A program made the translations under genes and the position numbers. The notes under the pieces are model-generated. The model was given only the letters and a program-made list of their open reading frames with translations, was not told the origin of the DNA and searched no databases. From Aphelocoma coerulescens (lineage: Eukaryota; Chordata; Aves; Passeriformes; Corvidae), in contig NW_027183949.1 in the NCBI RefSeq assembly GCF_041296385.1, forward strand, positions 1,214,501-1,278,500: 64,000 nucleotides of DNA. The letters run 5' to 3'. Shown here piece after piece: positions 11,705 to 22,046 of the stretch. Position 1 is the stretch's first letter, and the number at the start of each line of letters is the position of its first letter.

Positions 11705-12316
11705 TGTTTTGCCAGTGGGCAGGGTCAGCCCCAAAGACACAGACACCAAGTTCAGGAATAGTGTAAGTTATTAGAATGCAAAACTGCAAAGAATCACAAA
11801 AGGAGAAGCCCAGCAAAGCACCCAATCATCACTACCAAAGATTGCGTACAGTAATCAAGAAAGAGACAGCACCAGTTACCCTCAGGCCTTGCCATCATCC
11901 ACATCCTCACATCAGCTGGGGGAAGCTGTCACAGCCAAGGACTGGAGAGCCATTCCCGCACCCTGGGAGTTCCTGCAGGTGCATCCACCTTTGTGGGCAA
12001 CGAGGCTTCAACCTCGCTGTGAGAGGGCCCAGCTTTGACAGCGTTGAACAAACAAGCCGACATCACTGCTAGTGTGGGAACATCTGGTCTCATTCTCCTG
12101 TTTGGTTTCTCCCAAAGCCTGGCCAGGGCTCAAGGAGGAACCGAGGGAGTTTGATCCTAAAGCCCCAAACAAGGCCAGATGGGGCCTCGTCCAGTTTCTA
12201 AATACAGAAAGGTCAATCCGTGTTTCACCAATGAACATAGAGCATATTGCTACTAATGCTTTGTTAATGAGCAGATACAAATAGAACATTTGGTTGGAAG
12301 GTTCATCTAGATGTCA
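11705..12316 (-). repeat. ERV 3' LTR (unit 1)
   Basis: Shares with 14680-15316, in the same orientation, cores such as CCAGTGGGCAGGGTCAG, GAATCACAAAAGGAGAAG, GGAAGCTGTCACAGCCAAGG and AATACAGAAAGGTCAATCC. The two LTRs differ by many substitutions and several indels, so the insertion is old relative to the segmental duplication. Confidence 0.85.
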
Positions 12317-13218
12317 ACTTTGCCTCAGAGCCTGTTGTTCAGGCCTCAGTCAGGGCCTGTTGTTCAGGCCTCACTCCTTCAATCAGTCCTTTGACCTAGA
12401 GACGAACTGCAACCTTCATAACAATTCTTTTCATCCTACAATCTTAGATTTAAGTATTAGAAATTCTTTGTTGACAAGCCAAAATATCATACGGGAAGTG
12501 CTTTAAGGGTATCTTTTCACAATCTTCATCGGAACGCTTAACCCAGCCATGATTAAAGAGCTGTCCGTGAGTTTGATTCCATTTCCCTTTATACTGGCTG
12601 CAATTGAACAGTTTACAGTGTGGGTGCATACAACCTATTCCAGGAGACAACATCCATCCACAGACACTTTTCCCTACATATATTCCTCTTTATCCGATTT
12701 AGGCAAGAAATGCCTTTTCTATGAAAAGGCAGCGGTCGGGGATCGCCACCCTCGGTCTAGAGCTCTGTTTTTATCGTGAACTGTGCTCAAGTTTCTAACC
12801 CACCATTTGGGTTGGGCCAGATGGGCCAGCCAAGGCCAGTCATCGAATCCTTCTGGACTTCCACGCACCCAGCAATTACTGAGGTTAAATGAGTTCCCTA
12901 TCTCTGCTCCTGCTGTTAGAAAGCTATTTTCCCAACCAGTGCTCCGATTACAAGGACAACATTAAATCAACAAGATCAACAATAGTTTCACTGTTAAGTG
13001 GTCCCTTTCTGTCTGCAGAAGTCACTCACTCAGTGGCACATCAGTCTTCACATCGAGCGCCGTGGATCAGAGCACTTTCCAAAGGGACCATTGGGGCAAA
13101 CAGGGAGATTTGGTCTGGCAGGCTCTGCAAAACAATATCCTGTAACATCTCTTTGTTCTCTCACAGAACACTTGGCTGCAGGGACATGTGCCCATCTTTC
13201 TCACCCAGGTTTCAGGAT

Positions 13219-13722
13219 TCAAACAGTGTTGTCTTTGTTTACAGCTCTTACTTCAGCTGGCTCGGGCGGGCCATTTGGCCTCTGGACCCACACTCTGGCT
13301 CCATGATCAGGACTGGTGGATCCAAACCCTTTATCTCCATGAACAGTAGTGATGTGAAGTGGATGTCCTTTTTTCACGGTTGTTTTACAAACTGGCAATA
13401 TCAATAACTGTGCTACCCTGCCGTGGGGTTGAATAATCCAGTGTTGTTCACTATTGTTTAACAGAACTACTTTAATTTCTCCTTGATAATCTGCACCAAC
13501 CACTCCTCCCACCATATGAACACTTGTCAAGGCCAAGCTTGAGTGGGCAGTTATCAAACCAAAGTGTCCCGGAGGAACCTGAATTCCTGTGCCGGTACTG
13601 ATAACTCTCATTTGCTTCTGATTTTTCCTAATTAATTCTAATGCGTAAAGGTCCAGCCCTGCAGCCTCTGCGATGGCCCTGTCAGGGACCATCACCCCTG
13701 GAACAATTTCCCAGGAAGTCAA
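13219..13722 (-). CDS. ERV dUTPase-like ORF, probably catalytically dead (unit 1)
   Basis: An open frame of 167 codons with a trimeric dUTPase fold signature in order: motif 1 AGLDLYA (about residue 21), motif 2 region TAHSSLALT (about 58), motif 3 region [12 protein letters not shown] (about 72), motif 4 GRVAQLLIL (about 100), motif 5 GDKGFGSTS (about 128). In active dUTPases motif 2 carries Arg (RSS/RSG) and motif 3 carries a catalytic Asp one residue before the xDY; here these are His and Gly. It lies inside the LTR pair and is a retroviral remnant, not the host DUT gene. The Met start is arbitrary, since the viral domain would be made as part of a polyprotein. The frame stays open in all three units. 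Confidence 0.75.
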   Translation of the reverse strand: MTSWEIVPGVMVPDRAIAEAAGLDLYALELIRKNQKQMRVISTGTGIQVPPGHFGLITAHSSLALTSVHMVGGVVGADYQGEIKVVLLNNSEQHWIIQPHGRVAQLLILPVCKTTVKKGHPLHITTVHGDKGFGSTSPDHGARVWVQRPNGPPEPAEVRAVNKDNTV

Positions 13723-13909
13723 AGTGTCAATGTCCGTGGTTCTATTTGCAAATTGGGTGCAGCCATGCGCATCCAGGGGGTTTCCATTTCCCCAGTGGGC
13801 CCATTGTTAAGGATATGGAGCACATCTGGGAGGTGGGTTTTTCATTGCGACACATTCCCATCTCCTATATTTTTCAACTGTTCTTTTAACAACCCCTTCA
13901 TCTGTTCAA

Positions 13910-14161
13910 TCAGTTCTGCAGCTTGTGGATAGTCTGGGATATGAAAAACCCAGCAGTCTTACTCACTTTATTTTTCGCAGTAACAGACAAAGCATTCCAC
14001 GTCCTAGCGTCAGCAAACCCTATAAAAACAGCCACTTTCATCCCTTCCTCCTTCATCTGTTGTATACAATCTCCCACAGTCTCCCAGCGATGCTGGGGTC
14101 CTGGCCAGTCCTTTTCTGTAGCGTATTTAGTCTTATATCCCTGAGCAGCCAAAGCTAACAA
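13910..14161 (-). pseudogene. Unidentified ERV internal ORF fragment (unit 1)
   Basis: 83 codons inside the ERV, upstream of the dUTPase in viral orientation, with WETVGDCIQQMKEEGMKVAVF as its most protein-like part (not all of it shown). I do not recognise it. From its position it should be gag- or pol-derived. The sequence between it and the dUTPase continues with recognisable amphipathic coding texture but with stops and a frame change. Confidence 0.4.
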
Positions 14162-14679
14162 ATGGGTATTTGGAGCATTATTTCACAATGTCATGATATA
14201 CATGTGAAAACATAAACATCGATTTTTATTATATTATATTATATACATGTAGATCATTATTTTTTGTTATTATTCTCATTGTTGTTATTATTATTATTTC
14301 CTTTGCTCAAACAAATCCAAGCTCAAGATTAAAAACTTCTTCTGTCGCTCCATGTGGGAGCGTTTCAACAACAATCGTTCCTTCTGTTGGTGCTGTTTCC
14401 GAGATGCTGTTAACAAAATTCACCCTCATCTTCCCAAACCCACAAGTTCTTTTCCTTTTTCCATATGCAATTTTGGGATGCATTTTAATACATCCAGTGC
14501 TTCAGCTTCTTTCAATTGACGTCCTCATTGCTCGCACGGAGCTCCGACCTCAGCCCACGCCACAGCCAGCAAACCCTAGGGAAGGTCTTCCCATGCGGGA
14601 ATTTTGGATGGGACCGATTCCTTCCACTTACATTTAAAAAGCAGCATTTTGTTGTGATCCGGCCAGACTATACCAAATT

Positions 14680-15316
14680 TGTTTTACCAGTGGGCAGGGT
14701 CAGCACCAAAGACATAGACACCAACTCAAGGAATCAGCGTCATTTACTGTAGTTCAAAGCAGCAAAGAATCACAAAAGGAGAAGCTCAGCAATGCACCCC
14801 ATCATCCCTACCAAAGATTGCCCGTAGGGATTAAGAAAGAGACAGCAGCAGTTACCCTCAGACTTTACCATCACCCAGAGCCACCCATCAGCTGGGGGAA
14901 GCTGTCACAGCCAAGGACTGGAGAGCCATTCCCGGACACTGGGAGTTCCTGCAGGTGCCTCCACCCACAGGTGAGGCTTCCAACCTCCCTGTGAGAGGGC
15001 CCACCTTTGATAGTGTTGAACTAACAAACCGACAGCACTTCTAGCGTGGGAACATCTGGTTTCATTCTCCCATTTGTTTCTCCCAAAGCCTGGCCAGGGC
15101 TCAAGGAGGAAGCAAGGGAGTTGACTTGGACCATACAGCCCCAAACAAGGCCAGATGTCAGATTTCATGGCCTTGTCCAGCTTCCAAATACAGAAAGGTC
15201 AATCCATGTTTCACTAATGGGTGGATACATCTATCAGAGCGCTCATGACCGTGCGCATTTCATGAATGAGAAAGTTCAAAGATAACCTTTGCTTGGAAGC
15301 TTCTGATGGTGCCCCA
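14680..15316 (-). repeat. ERV 5' LTR (unit 1)
   Basis: Partner of 11705-12316, about 25 nt longer because of insertions around 15158 and 15225. A possible viral primer binding site starts four nt inside its AAAACA end. Confidence 0.85.
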
Positions 15317-16617
15317 AGCCCCAGGACTGGAGGGACCCCTTGGCTGCGGGGCTGGGAGGGAGGGAGCTGCCCCTTGTTCTCACTCTGCCTCACGCAAAGC
15401 TGGGCCGCTCACAAGTGGGGCAGCACAGCAAACAGGCAGCCTGCCAGTCTCTTCCATCCTCGTCTCTTGAGATTTTTCACCTTTCAGCTTAGGGTCTACA
15501 AAGGCAACTGCTTTTGGTCCCGCTGTGTATCCCCACGTACAGCAATGCTGCTGAATCCGTCTGTAGCACAGCAGCAGGGGAAAGGCCTCAGCCCTTCAGG
15601 GTCAGGAGCTGCCGGGCTCTGCCTGAGCAGCTCAGCCAGCAGGAAGGGAGCTGCTCCACACGGCAACGAGGAGCAAAGCACTGCAGCACCTCCTGCTTGG
15701 GCAGAGCCCAAATTCGGTGCGGGAATAAGAGAGTTCTTCTCGTGCCCTGGTGCATCAGCACTGCAGGTGCTGTGCCCGCAAGCACATGGTTCGAGATCTG
15801 CAAAAGAATTCTGCAACTCTTGACTGGGTCAGGATGTCACCAGTGCTAAACTCCACTTTAGTCCAAAGCAACCCCTTTACACCTCTGCTGGTGTCTGCTA
15901 GATTTTTTCTTCAGGGTATCCAGACAAAAGTAAACAGAGGAGGAGCCTACATTTTCATTGTTGAGCAGAAATGTATCTCATTTTGCTGTACAATCCTTTT
16001 TTAAGACGTGTTATCTCTTTAAAAAAAAAAAATTAGAAAAAAGAAAAACCAGAAAAAATATGAAAGAGAAAAAACCAAATGTGTAGTGAAAAATCTTCTG
16101 TAACTTTGGATTAAGAGGTAACTGATCTTTTTAAAAAGAGAACAAAGTTATTTACTTTGCAAATGTGCTGATGGCATGGATCCATCTCACTGACCTCAGC
16201 ATCCTTTTTTAAAGATTTTGGGTTTTGTTGTCAATATTAAGTTATTTTAAATTGTGGTTGAAGCAATAGGAAATTGAAATATGGATTGTGCATGACCGTG
16301 TCTTGAGTGTAAAAATATTGCGGTTTGAAACTTGGACCTAAAGTATTGCAAATAAAAGTTATAAATACCAATGGATTGTGTGACAGCAGCTTTTCCTCTA
16401 GGATGTGCAGCATCAGAAAGACTTCATCAGTGTGGCTGTGGGTGCTTTTAGCTTTGTCCTGTGCCACTCTATGATGACATGAAACAGGACTTCACCTGCC
16501 ACCAGCCCAGGCCACCCTTTGCCACCCCAGCTCCTTGGAGCTTGGACAAGCAGACACAAAGTCTTTCTGCTGCTTCCCCCTTTTGCACAAATGCACAGAG
16601 AGCTGGGATTTTTCCAG
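15317..16617. other. Non-coding stretch, partly AT-rich (unit 1)
   Basis: 15317-15840 is GC-rich with no recognised gene. About 15980-16400 is AT-rich with a run of 12 A at 16021 and several A-rich tracts, which could be an old poly(A) tail of a retroposon, although no body could be recognised. Equivalents are 38284-39584 and 61320-62620. Confidence 0.45.
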
Positions 16618-16633
16618 GTCTCGTGTCTCCACG

Positions 16634-17491
16634 ATGAATACGGTGAGTTACACAGATGCTTGTCAGCTCCACTTCCTGCCTAGAAATCTTGAAACTGCTT
16701 CTAAATGCTGCTCACTTCAGCTCTTGGACACCTACTCCCACAGGGCCGGGAAAAAAATGCCCCTGACGCCAGCTTACAAGGTGAGTTACGCCAAAGAGGG
16801 CTATGTGGGAAATCTCTATCCCTGCCTATCCTTTTAAGAGATCTGTGCCTTGTATCTAAAGGAAGGAATGTGCAAGCAACGTGACTGACACTTTCGCTCT
16901 CCGTGTTCGTTCCGCAGCCACGGGTACAAAGACATTATGGGAACCCTTGTGCAGCCAGAGCCTTCCGTCCCTGCAGAAGGGAGCGCGGCGGGTGGGGGCG
17001 GTTGGCGGGCAGCGAGCCCCGGACAGCGGGCGAGATCCGGCTCCACACCTGCCAGGCCCTGCTAAGGCTCCATGCCGGCTCCTCTGCAACAGCAAAGACC
17101 TTCAGCCGTGTCACTGCCCAGAGGGGCAGTGCTGGCCCGGCCGCACAGCTCCTTTTCCCCACAAGTTGCAGGAGGTGAGAACGCAACACTTGCAAACACC
17201 GACTGCGAGCCACAGCGCCGGCTGCGCACCATGAACCTCAGCTCTGGGACCACTGTCTGCCCCAAGCTCCGGGGGATGCAGTGGGAGCCGGGCTGGGCTC
17301 TGCCCTGGGGCCATCCTCCAGTGACAGCTGCAAACAGGGAGCATTTAGTTGCCACCAAGAGCCCAGCCACGCGTGGAGGGGAGCCGGTGCAGGTGCGGCC
17401 TGCGCTGTTGCCTGCTGTGCTCTGGGGCTGCTGCTCCCCGCAGAGGGAACTGCACTGGCGTGCCAGAGGAGACAAAGAAGCTTCAGCTTAA
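16634..17491 (+). CDS. Speculative four-exon small gene, 116 residues (unit 1)
   Basis: Four segments with consensus splice sites join in one frame: ATG at 16634 to 16642 (then GTGAGT); 16744-16780 (after CCCACAG, before GTGAGT); 16918-17174 (after CCGCAG, before GTGAGA); 17444-17491 (after CCCGCAG, ending TAA). Coding lengths 9+37+257+48 give 351 nt. The product would start MNTGREKNAPDASLQ and contain a Cys-rich part CHCPEGQC. No family was recognised, and no poly(A) signal was found nearby. High GC means that two of the three frames of the long exon are open, so a chance chain is quite possible. The first exon may start upstream at 16618 after TTTCCAG. Confidence 0.22.
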
Positions 17492-17934
17492 GCCAAACTG
17501 AGCTGGGTGGCTGGGCTGGCAGGAGTGGGGAGGGTCAAGGGCATTCACAGAGCTCATCCTGCTGGAAGGACGAGGAAAAGGGGCAGTGGGAAGCTAACAG
17601 TGAGGAGAGCTGAGGCCTGGAGGGCAGCTCTTGAATGACACTCAGGTCTCACCGGACCTCTGAGACATTGCTGTTCTTCTGCCAGTGACAGGATGAGTCC
17701 CTAAACCTGGGGCTCGCTCCTCCTCGTGGTCAAAGGCATCAAGGAAGGCTACAGTGCGACAGAGACTGCCCTGAGCTGGCAACTCACTGGGGGAAAAGAG
17801 GGAGCACTTGTGAAGTAAAAGGCAGGCGGGGCAGAGAACTGTTCAGAGAAGGGCTGAGCTAAAGCTTGAGCAAGCTGAGAAATGTCATTTGGGGTCATCC
17901 CAGATTGATTTCATTTCACAAGTTATTGAACAAG
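17492..17934. other. Non-coding stretch (unit 1)
   Basis: No gene, domain or repeat recognised. A long G run lies just beyond it near 17942-17957. Confidence 0.5.
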
Positions 17935-17940
17935 TTTATT
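17935..17940 (-). promoter_or_regulatory. Minus-strand poly(A) signal AATAAA (unit 1)
   Basis: TTTATT on the plus strand is AATAAA on the minus strand, about 100 nt downstream of the TGA at 18039. The spacing fits the end of a minus-strand transcript from the PIM region. Present unchanged in units 2 (40902-40907) and 3 (63938-63943). Confidence 0.5.
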
Positions 17941-18038
17941 TTGGGGGCGGGGGGGGGTGTCATGTTTTCCCCTGGAGGCGTGCACTCTGCAGGCTTGAGC
18001 TGCGTTGCTGAAATGCTCGAGCACGTCTCTGCTGCGGC

Positions 18039-18134
18039 TCACACCGGTTCTTCTTTGGCTTCTTCCGGCCCGGTGCTGAGCCGCAGCAGAGCCCTGGCGG
18101 AGCCCAGAGCAGCCTCAGCATCCACAGAGCCCGG
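18039..18134 (-). CDS. Candidate terminal exon of the PIM-like paralogue (unit 1)
   Basis: After a strong acceptor (TTTCTCTCCTTGCAG on the minus strand) an open frame of 31 codons starting PGSVDAEAALGSARALL runs to TGA, followed by AATAAA about 100 nt on. The intron before it is homologous to PIM intron 5, yet the exon does not encode the usual PIM C-lobe end (C-x-x-LIRWCLSL). It may therefore be a replacement last exon for the degraded paralogue. It could instead be a 3' exon reached from the GTAAGT donor at 19518, just past the main PIM stop. No homologue was recognised. Confidence 0.35.
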   Translation of the reverse strand, partial: PGSVDAEAALGSARALLRLSTGPEEAKEEPV

Positions 18135-18420
18135 CTGCAAGGAGAGAAAGCAGAAACCGCCCGTCACTTGAAGGCTGCTGTCCCCCTTGTCCCAGCCGCC
18201 CGCGGTGCCCAGGCCATGCTGGCCGTGCTCAGAGAGCTGCCCGAAGCCGCCCGTCACTGCTGCCTTTGGCAGGAGAGCAGGATGGCAGGACACGTGCCAC
18301 CGCCCGCAGCCAGCCGTGGCAGATCCACCTCCTCAGCAGCTGCCCATTGGGATGCTCCTGTGCTCGCTGCCATCTCCCAAAAGCCCTTATCCCAGCCGTG
18401 CCAAGAAGACGGGGACCCAC

Positions 18421-19280
18421 CGCACGCCACCCGCCGCCGGAAGAAAAGCTGCTCCCAAGCGATGTCCTCGGCCTTCTCCAAGGCCCCGTCCCATCCACGC
18501 TGCAGCTGGTCCCAAGCACTTCCCGATCCAGACTGGACACCACCTACAACGCTTCCTTTAAGGGAAACAAACAACAAATTAATGAAAAGGGATTACAGAC
18601 AAAAAGGAGAAACAAGAAAAAAGGTAAAAAGTCTTCTCTCTGTTGGGGGCCTGAGGAAGGCCCAACCTTCCCTACATGCTGGGGAAAAACCCACCCTCGG
18701 GCGAGGGAAGCCCACGCTTTCTCCCCTCCCCCCCGCACTGACCCCCAACAGGCACAGCGAGCCCAAAGCAAACAAGCCGAGTGGAGCAGCCCAAGCCCTT
18801 CCTTTCCTGCAAAACAAAGCAGCCCGTGCACAGCTCCTGGAGTGCCACCTCTGCTCCTGCCATGGGGGCTTGTTTGTGTCGGGCTGGCTGCCCCAGCCCC
18901 AGCCCGGGGAACAGTGGGCGGTGGGGGCTGTTGGCAGGGCCAGGGGCCGACTCCCATTTCCTAAGCACCCCAGCCCATCCCGCCCGCCCTGCCGAAAAGC
19001 AGCTTGGCAGCCGGCTGAAGAATTAGTTGCATCCGCCCCAGCAAAGGGGGGAACCTTTGCTTCCCGGCCAGGCCGTGCAATGCCCAAATCTGGGAGCATC
19101 CCCCTGGCTGTGGACTCATCTGTAAATTCGCTGTGGAGCCTGGCTTTGAAGAAGGTGCCAGAATCGAAGCCCATCATCTTCAGCTTGCCGGTGGCCAGGT
19201 CGAGGAAGAGCTTGCCATCCTTGACGTCGCCCTCCATGTCTCCAGCAGCAGCAGGAGTACAGCTTCTCCAGGGGCTCCTT
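18421..19280 (-). pseudogene. Degraded PIM-like kinase paralogue, exon 4-5 fragment (unit 1)
   Basis: Two exon remnants in PIM order on the minus strand. The exon 4-like piece (about 19280-19120) reads LFLDLATGKLKMMGFDSGTF, matching [20 protein letters not shown] of the full copy with DFG changed to GFD-like sequence; its donor is AG|ATGAGT instead of AG|GTGAGT. The exon 5-like piece (about 18560-18421) ends EDIAWEQLFFRRRVAC before GTGGGT. The introns between and after are alignable by eye with introns 4 and 5 of the full copy, so this is an older tandem duplicate. The G-loop, lysine and catalytic-loop exons are absent. The upstream boundary is approximate. Confidence 0.65.
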
Positions 19281-19561
19281 CTTCCCTGCGGCTGAGAGCA
19301 GGCTGTCAGTGCCCCGCCCAGGGCCCCGGCTGTCAGTGAAGCAGGACAAGCAAAAGCAGCTTGCACGGCGGCCACCAGTGCTGGGAAGAGCAGCTCAGCG
19401 CCAGCACAAGGGCTGCAGGTCCCCATCTGACGACCCCTGCGCAGCGATACAGGCAGGGCAAAAAAGCCTGCATTTCTTGGCTTCTTCTGGCCAAGGCACG
19501 TGTGGAGCTGTAACTTACCGGCTCCCTGGATCAAAGTGTGCCTGTGGCTCTCTCCCTTCTT

Positions 19562-22046
19562 CTATGGATGATGAATATCCTGCAGCCAAGGATCACACGA
19601 CAGGTCTTCTAATGAGGGCCTGTCCAAGGAGTGCAGGGACAGACACCATCTGATCAGTTCCTTGCAGTCTGTGGGGAGAAACCAGAAAGCGCCGGTCAGT
19701 TGCAGAAGGCTCCTGTCCGCTTTGCCCCACTATTGCCATGCCCAGGCCATGCCATGGGGGCTCCGAGCTGTGCCTGAACTTTCCCATCCATTCTTTGTTT
19801 TGGAGGAGAGCAGGAGAGCGAGGCATGTGCCACCTCCTCGGCAGCTGCCAGAGCGGGATGCTCATGAGCCCGCTGCTGTCTCCCAGTACTGCTATTCCCC
19901 CCGTGCCGCAGGGATGAGCATCCACCTTGAGAGAGCCGTTCTGGGAGCGACAGCTGGCCCCAGCTGATGTTCCGGCCCTTCGGGAACGGGTGCTGCCCGC
20001 AGACCATCTGGTGCAGCACGATGCCCAGGGACCAGACGGTAGCTGCCTCGCCGTAGTACCAGCCAAAATGGGTCCATTCCGGGGGGCTGTACGCTGGTGT
20101 TCCTACGGAATAGAGAGGCACTTCATTAGCGGGATGCTGCCTGCTCCCGGAGCCTCGCCCCAGCATCCCTGGGCACGCGGGGGCCGCACCGGTGGCACGC
20201 GGCATGACCCGCTGCCCTCTCGCCAGCGCCTGTGACTTGTGGACAAACTGGGGGTTGTAAAAGAAGCCACCGGTGTCACAAGAGGGCAGCGGAAGCCCGG
20301 GCAAGGCCCGAGCATTCCATGCAAAGGGAAAACCCGCTCAGTGCCGGGGGTGGGAAAACCATGCCTTCACCCTCCCTGCCTGCATTGCCCCAAAAAAACA
20401 TTCTGAAGCCAAGGCAAACAAGGCGAGCTGAGCAGTCCAAGCCGGTTCTTGCCTGCACACCAAACCGGCGGGTGCACAGCTTCTGGCCCCCCCCTCTCTG
20501 CGACCCCCACCCACGGGTGTGTTTTTGTCACACTGGCTGCCCCAGCCCCAGCGCCAGTCCTGGGCAGAGTGGCTGGCAAAGGCTGCCAGCAGGGCTGGAA
20601 GATGGCCCCCCCGGCCACCCGCACTCAAAAGCAACTGGACTGAAAACTCGGTCCCATGACTGGCATCAAAAGGGAGAATCCCCGCTGCCACAGCCAGGTT
20701 GGGCCGCGAGATGCCGGCACCGGGAGCCTACCCCAGCGAGGACTCACCTGCAAAGCTGGTGTAGGCTGTCTTGCAGGTAGGTGCCGCAGCCAAAGTCAAT
20801 CAATTTGGCCTGGCCCGTGGCCAGGTCAACCAGGATGTTCTCTGGTTTCAGGTCCCTGTGAAGGACCCCGCAGCTGGTGCAGTGCCGCACGGCCTCCAGG
20901 ACCTGGCGGAACAGCTCCCGTGCCACCTCCTCTGACAGGAAGCCCCGCGCTCGAATGAAATGGAGCAGGTCCTGAGACTGCTCCGGCCGCTCCATCACCA
21001 GCACCACGTTGCTGGGGAGCTCGAGCCACTCGAGGAGCTGCACCACACCAGGGAAGCCGGTGGACACCTTGTCCAGCAGCACGACCTCGAGTGGTGCGCT
21101 GGTGCCGTTGGGCTGCGGGAGGAGCACGATGCCGTCAGTGGGGCTGATGCCGTGCCAGGGCTCGGGAAGCCCTCGCCCAGCCCGGGATGCTCTGCGCCCT
21201 CCGCTGCCCCCACGCCCGCTCTCCCCCGAGGCGTCCTGGCGCCTTCCACCCTCCCGGGCCTCGGCTCATCCCCGCCCGTCACGCCCCGCCTTCTCCCGCT
21301 GCCCACCACCCCCACCCCATCCCCCCCGCTCACTCACCAGCTCGCCCCAATGACGGATGCGGGTCCGTGGCACCCATTTGATGGCCACCTGCAAGCCAAG
21401 GGGAGCAGCGGGCTGAGCTCGCCGCCCGCCCTGCCGAGCCCCATCCTCCTTCTCCTGCGCCCTCCTCCGCCCCCCGCCTCCTGCGCCCGCCGCCGGCCCC
21501 GCCACTCACCGGGGCGCCGTCCGAGAGCCGCGTGGCCGCGAAGACGCTGCCGAAGCCGCCGCGCCCCAGCAGCGAACCCTCCAGGTAGCGCTCCCTCAGG
21601 CCCTGCAGCGCATTCCCTGCCGGCGAGACGCGGCTGTCAGCGCTCGGCCCGGGGCCAGAAACGGCCGCCGGGCGCTCCTCAACCGCCCCGGGCCGGGTAT
21701 CCCCAGATGTTGCCTCTTTCGAAGGGGACACCGGCGGCTCGGGGGCGGGGGCCGCGCTGCCGAGCGGAAGAGCTCGGACCGGGGAAGACGCTGCGGACGC
21801 GGCGGGAGCGGCCGCGCCGTCTGTCTCCTCGGCGGGTCCCGGGAGGAGCCGGGGCCGGGGCCGGGGCCGGGGCCGGGCCAGCCGGAGCCAGAGGCTAACA
21901 GTGCTGCCCAAGAGGCAGGCACTGATGCCCGCCCAGCGGCGCCACCGCCAGTAGGGCAAGAGCCGGGCGGAGGCGAGACCGCGGCGGGACGCCCGGGGGC
22001 GGGGAGGGCGCAGCCCCGCCCGGGGCCGGGGGCGGGCCGGGCGCAT
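19562..22046 (-). pseudogene. PIM-1-like Ser/Thr kinase with 2-nt frameshift (unit 1)
   Basis: Cytosolic PIM-family kinase gene. Exons: 1 about 22046-21617 (start MRPARPRPRAG; boundary with exon 2 uncertain, since the frame is open across it); 2 21616-21510 (G-loop GRGGFGSV); 3 21388-21338 (VAIKWVPRTRIRHWGEL, with the catalytic Lys); 4 21112-20748 (ERPE hinge, HRDLKPEN loop, IDFGCG); 5 20102-19926 (GTPAYSPPEW, WSLGIVLHQMVCG); 6 19668-19562 (LIRWCLSL, ending DPWLQDIHHP). All splice sites from exon 2 on are GT-AG with matching phases. Exon 4 is 365 nt, where the phases require 367: after TYLQD it reads SLHQLC, where the family has DT-x-YTxFxG. The inferred 2-nt loss shifts exons 5-6 into another frame that stays open to TGA at 19593. 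It may thus make an altered protein rather than nothing. Exon 1 has a hydrophobic stretch near AGISACLLGSTVSLWL. Confidence 0.85.

Larger units (their letters stand above)
11705..15316 (-). mobile_element. Endogenous retrovirus remnant with two LTRs (unit 1)
   Basis: Two direct repeats (11705-12316 and 14680-15316) bracket 2.36 kb of internal sequence. Read on the minus strand both end in AAAACA and both have CA on the plus strand at their other end, giving TG...CA termini. Next to the 5' LTR is a TGG-starting stretch (14656-14675) placed like a primer binding site; its CGGATC end weakly suggests a tRNA-His type. The internal part holds leader sequence, an unidentified ORF piece (13910-14161), a dUTPase-like ORF and degraded sequence. 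The latter (12317-13200) includes a Cys/Trp-rich stretch possibly from env. Gag and most of pol are not recognisable. No target-site duplication is evident. Class is unresolved. Confidence 0.82.

Noticed and set aside
10550..11749. 399-codon minus-strand open frame (also in units 2 and 3)
   Set aside because: It spans GC-rich non-coding sequence and the inverted minisatellite and shows no domain; stops are just rare there.
13219..13722. Host cellular DUT gene
   Set aside because: It lies within an LTR pair as a single uninterrupted frame with viral-type sequence and altered catalytic residues.
16000..16090. A-rich run as a retroposon poly(A) tail
   Set aside because: No LINE or SINE body upstream and no target duplication recognised.
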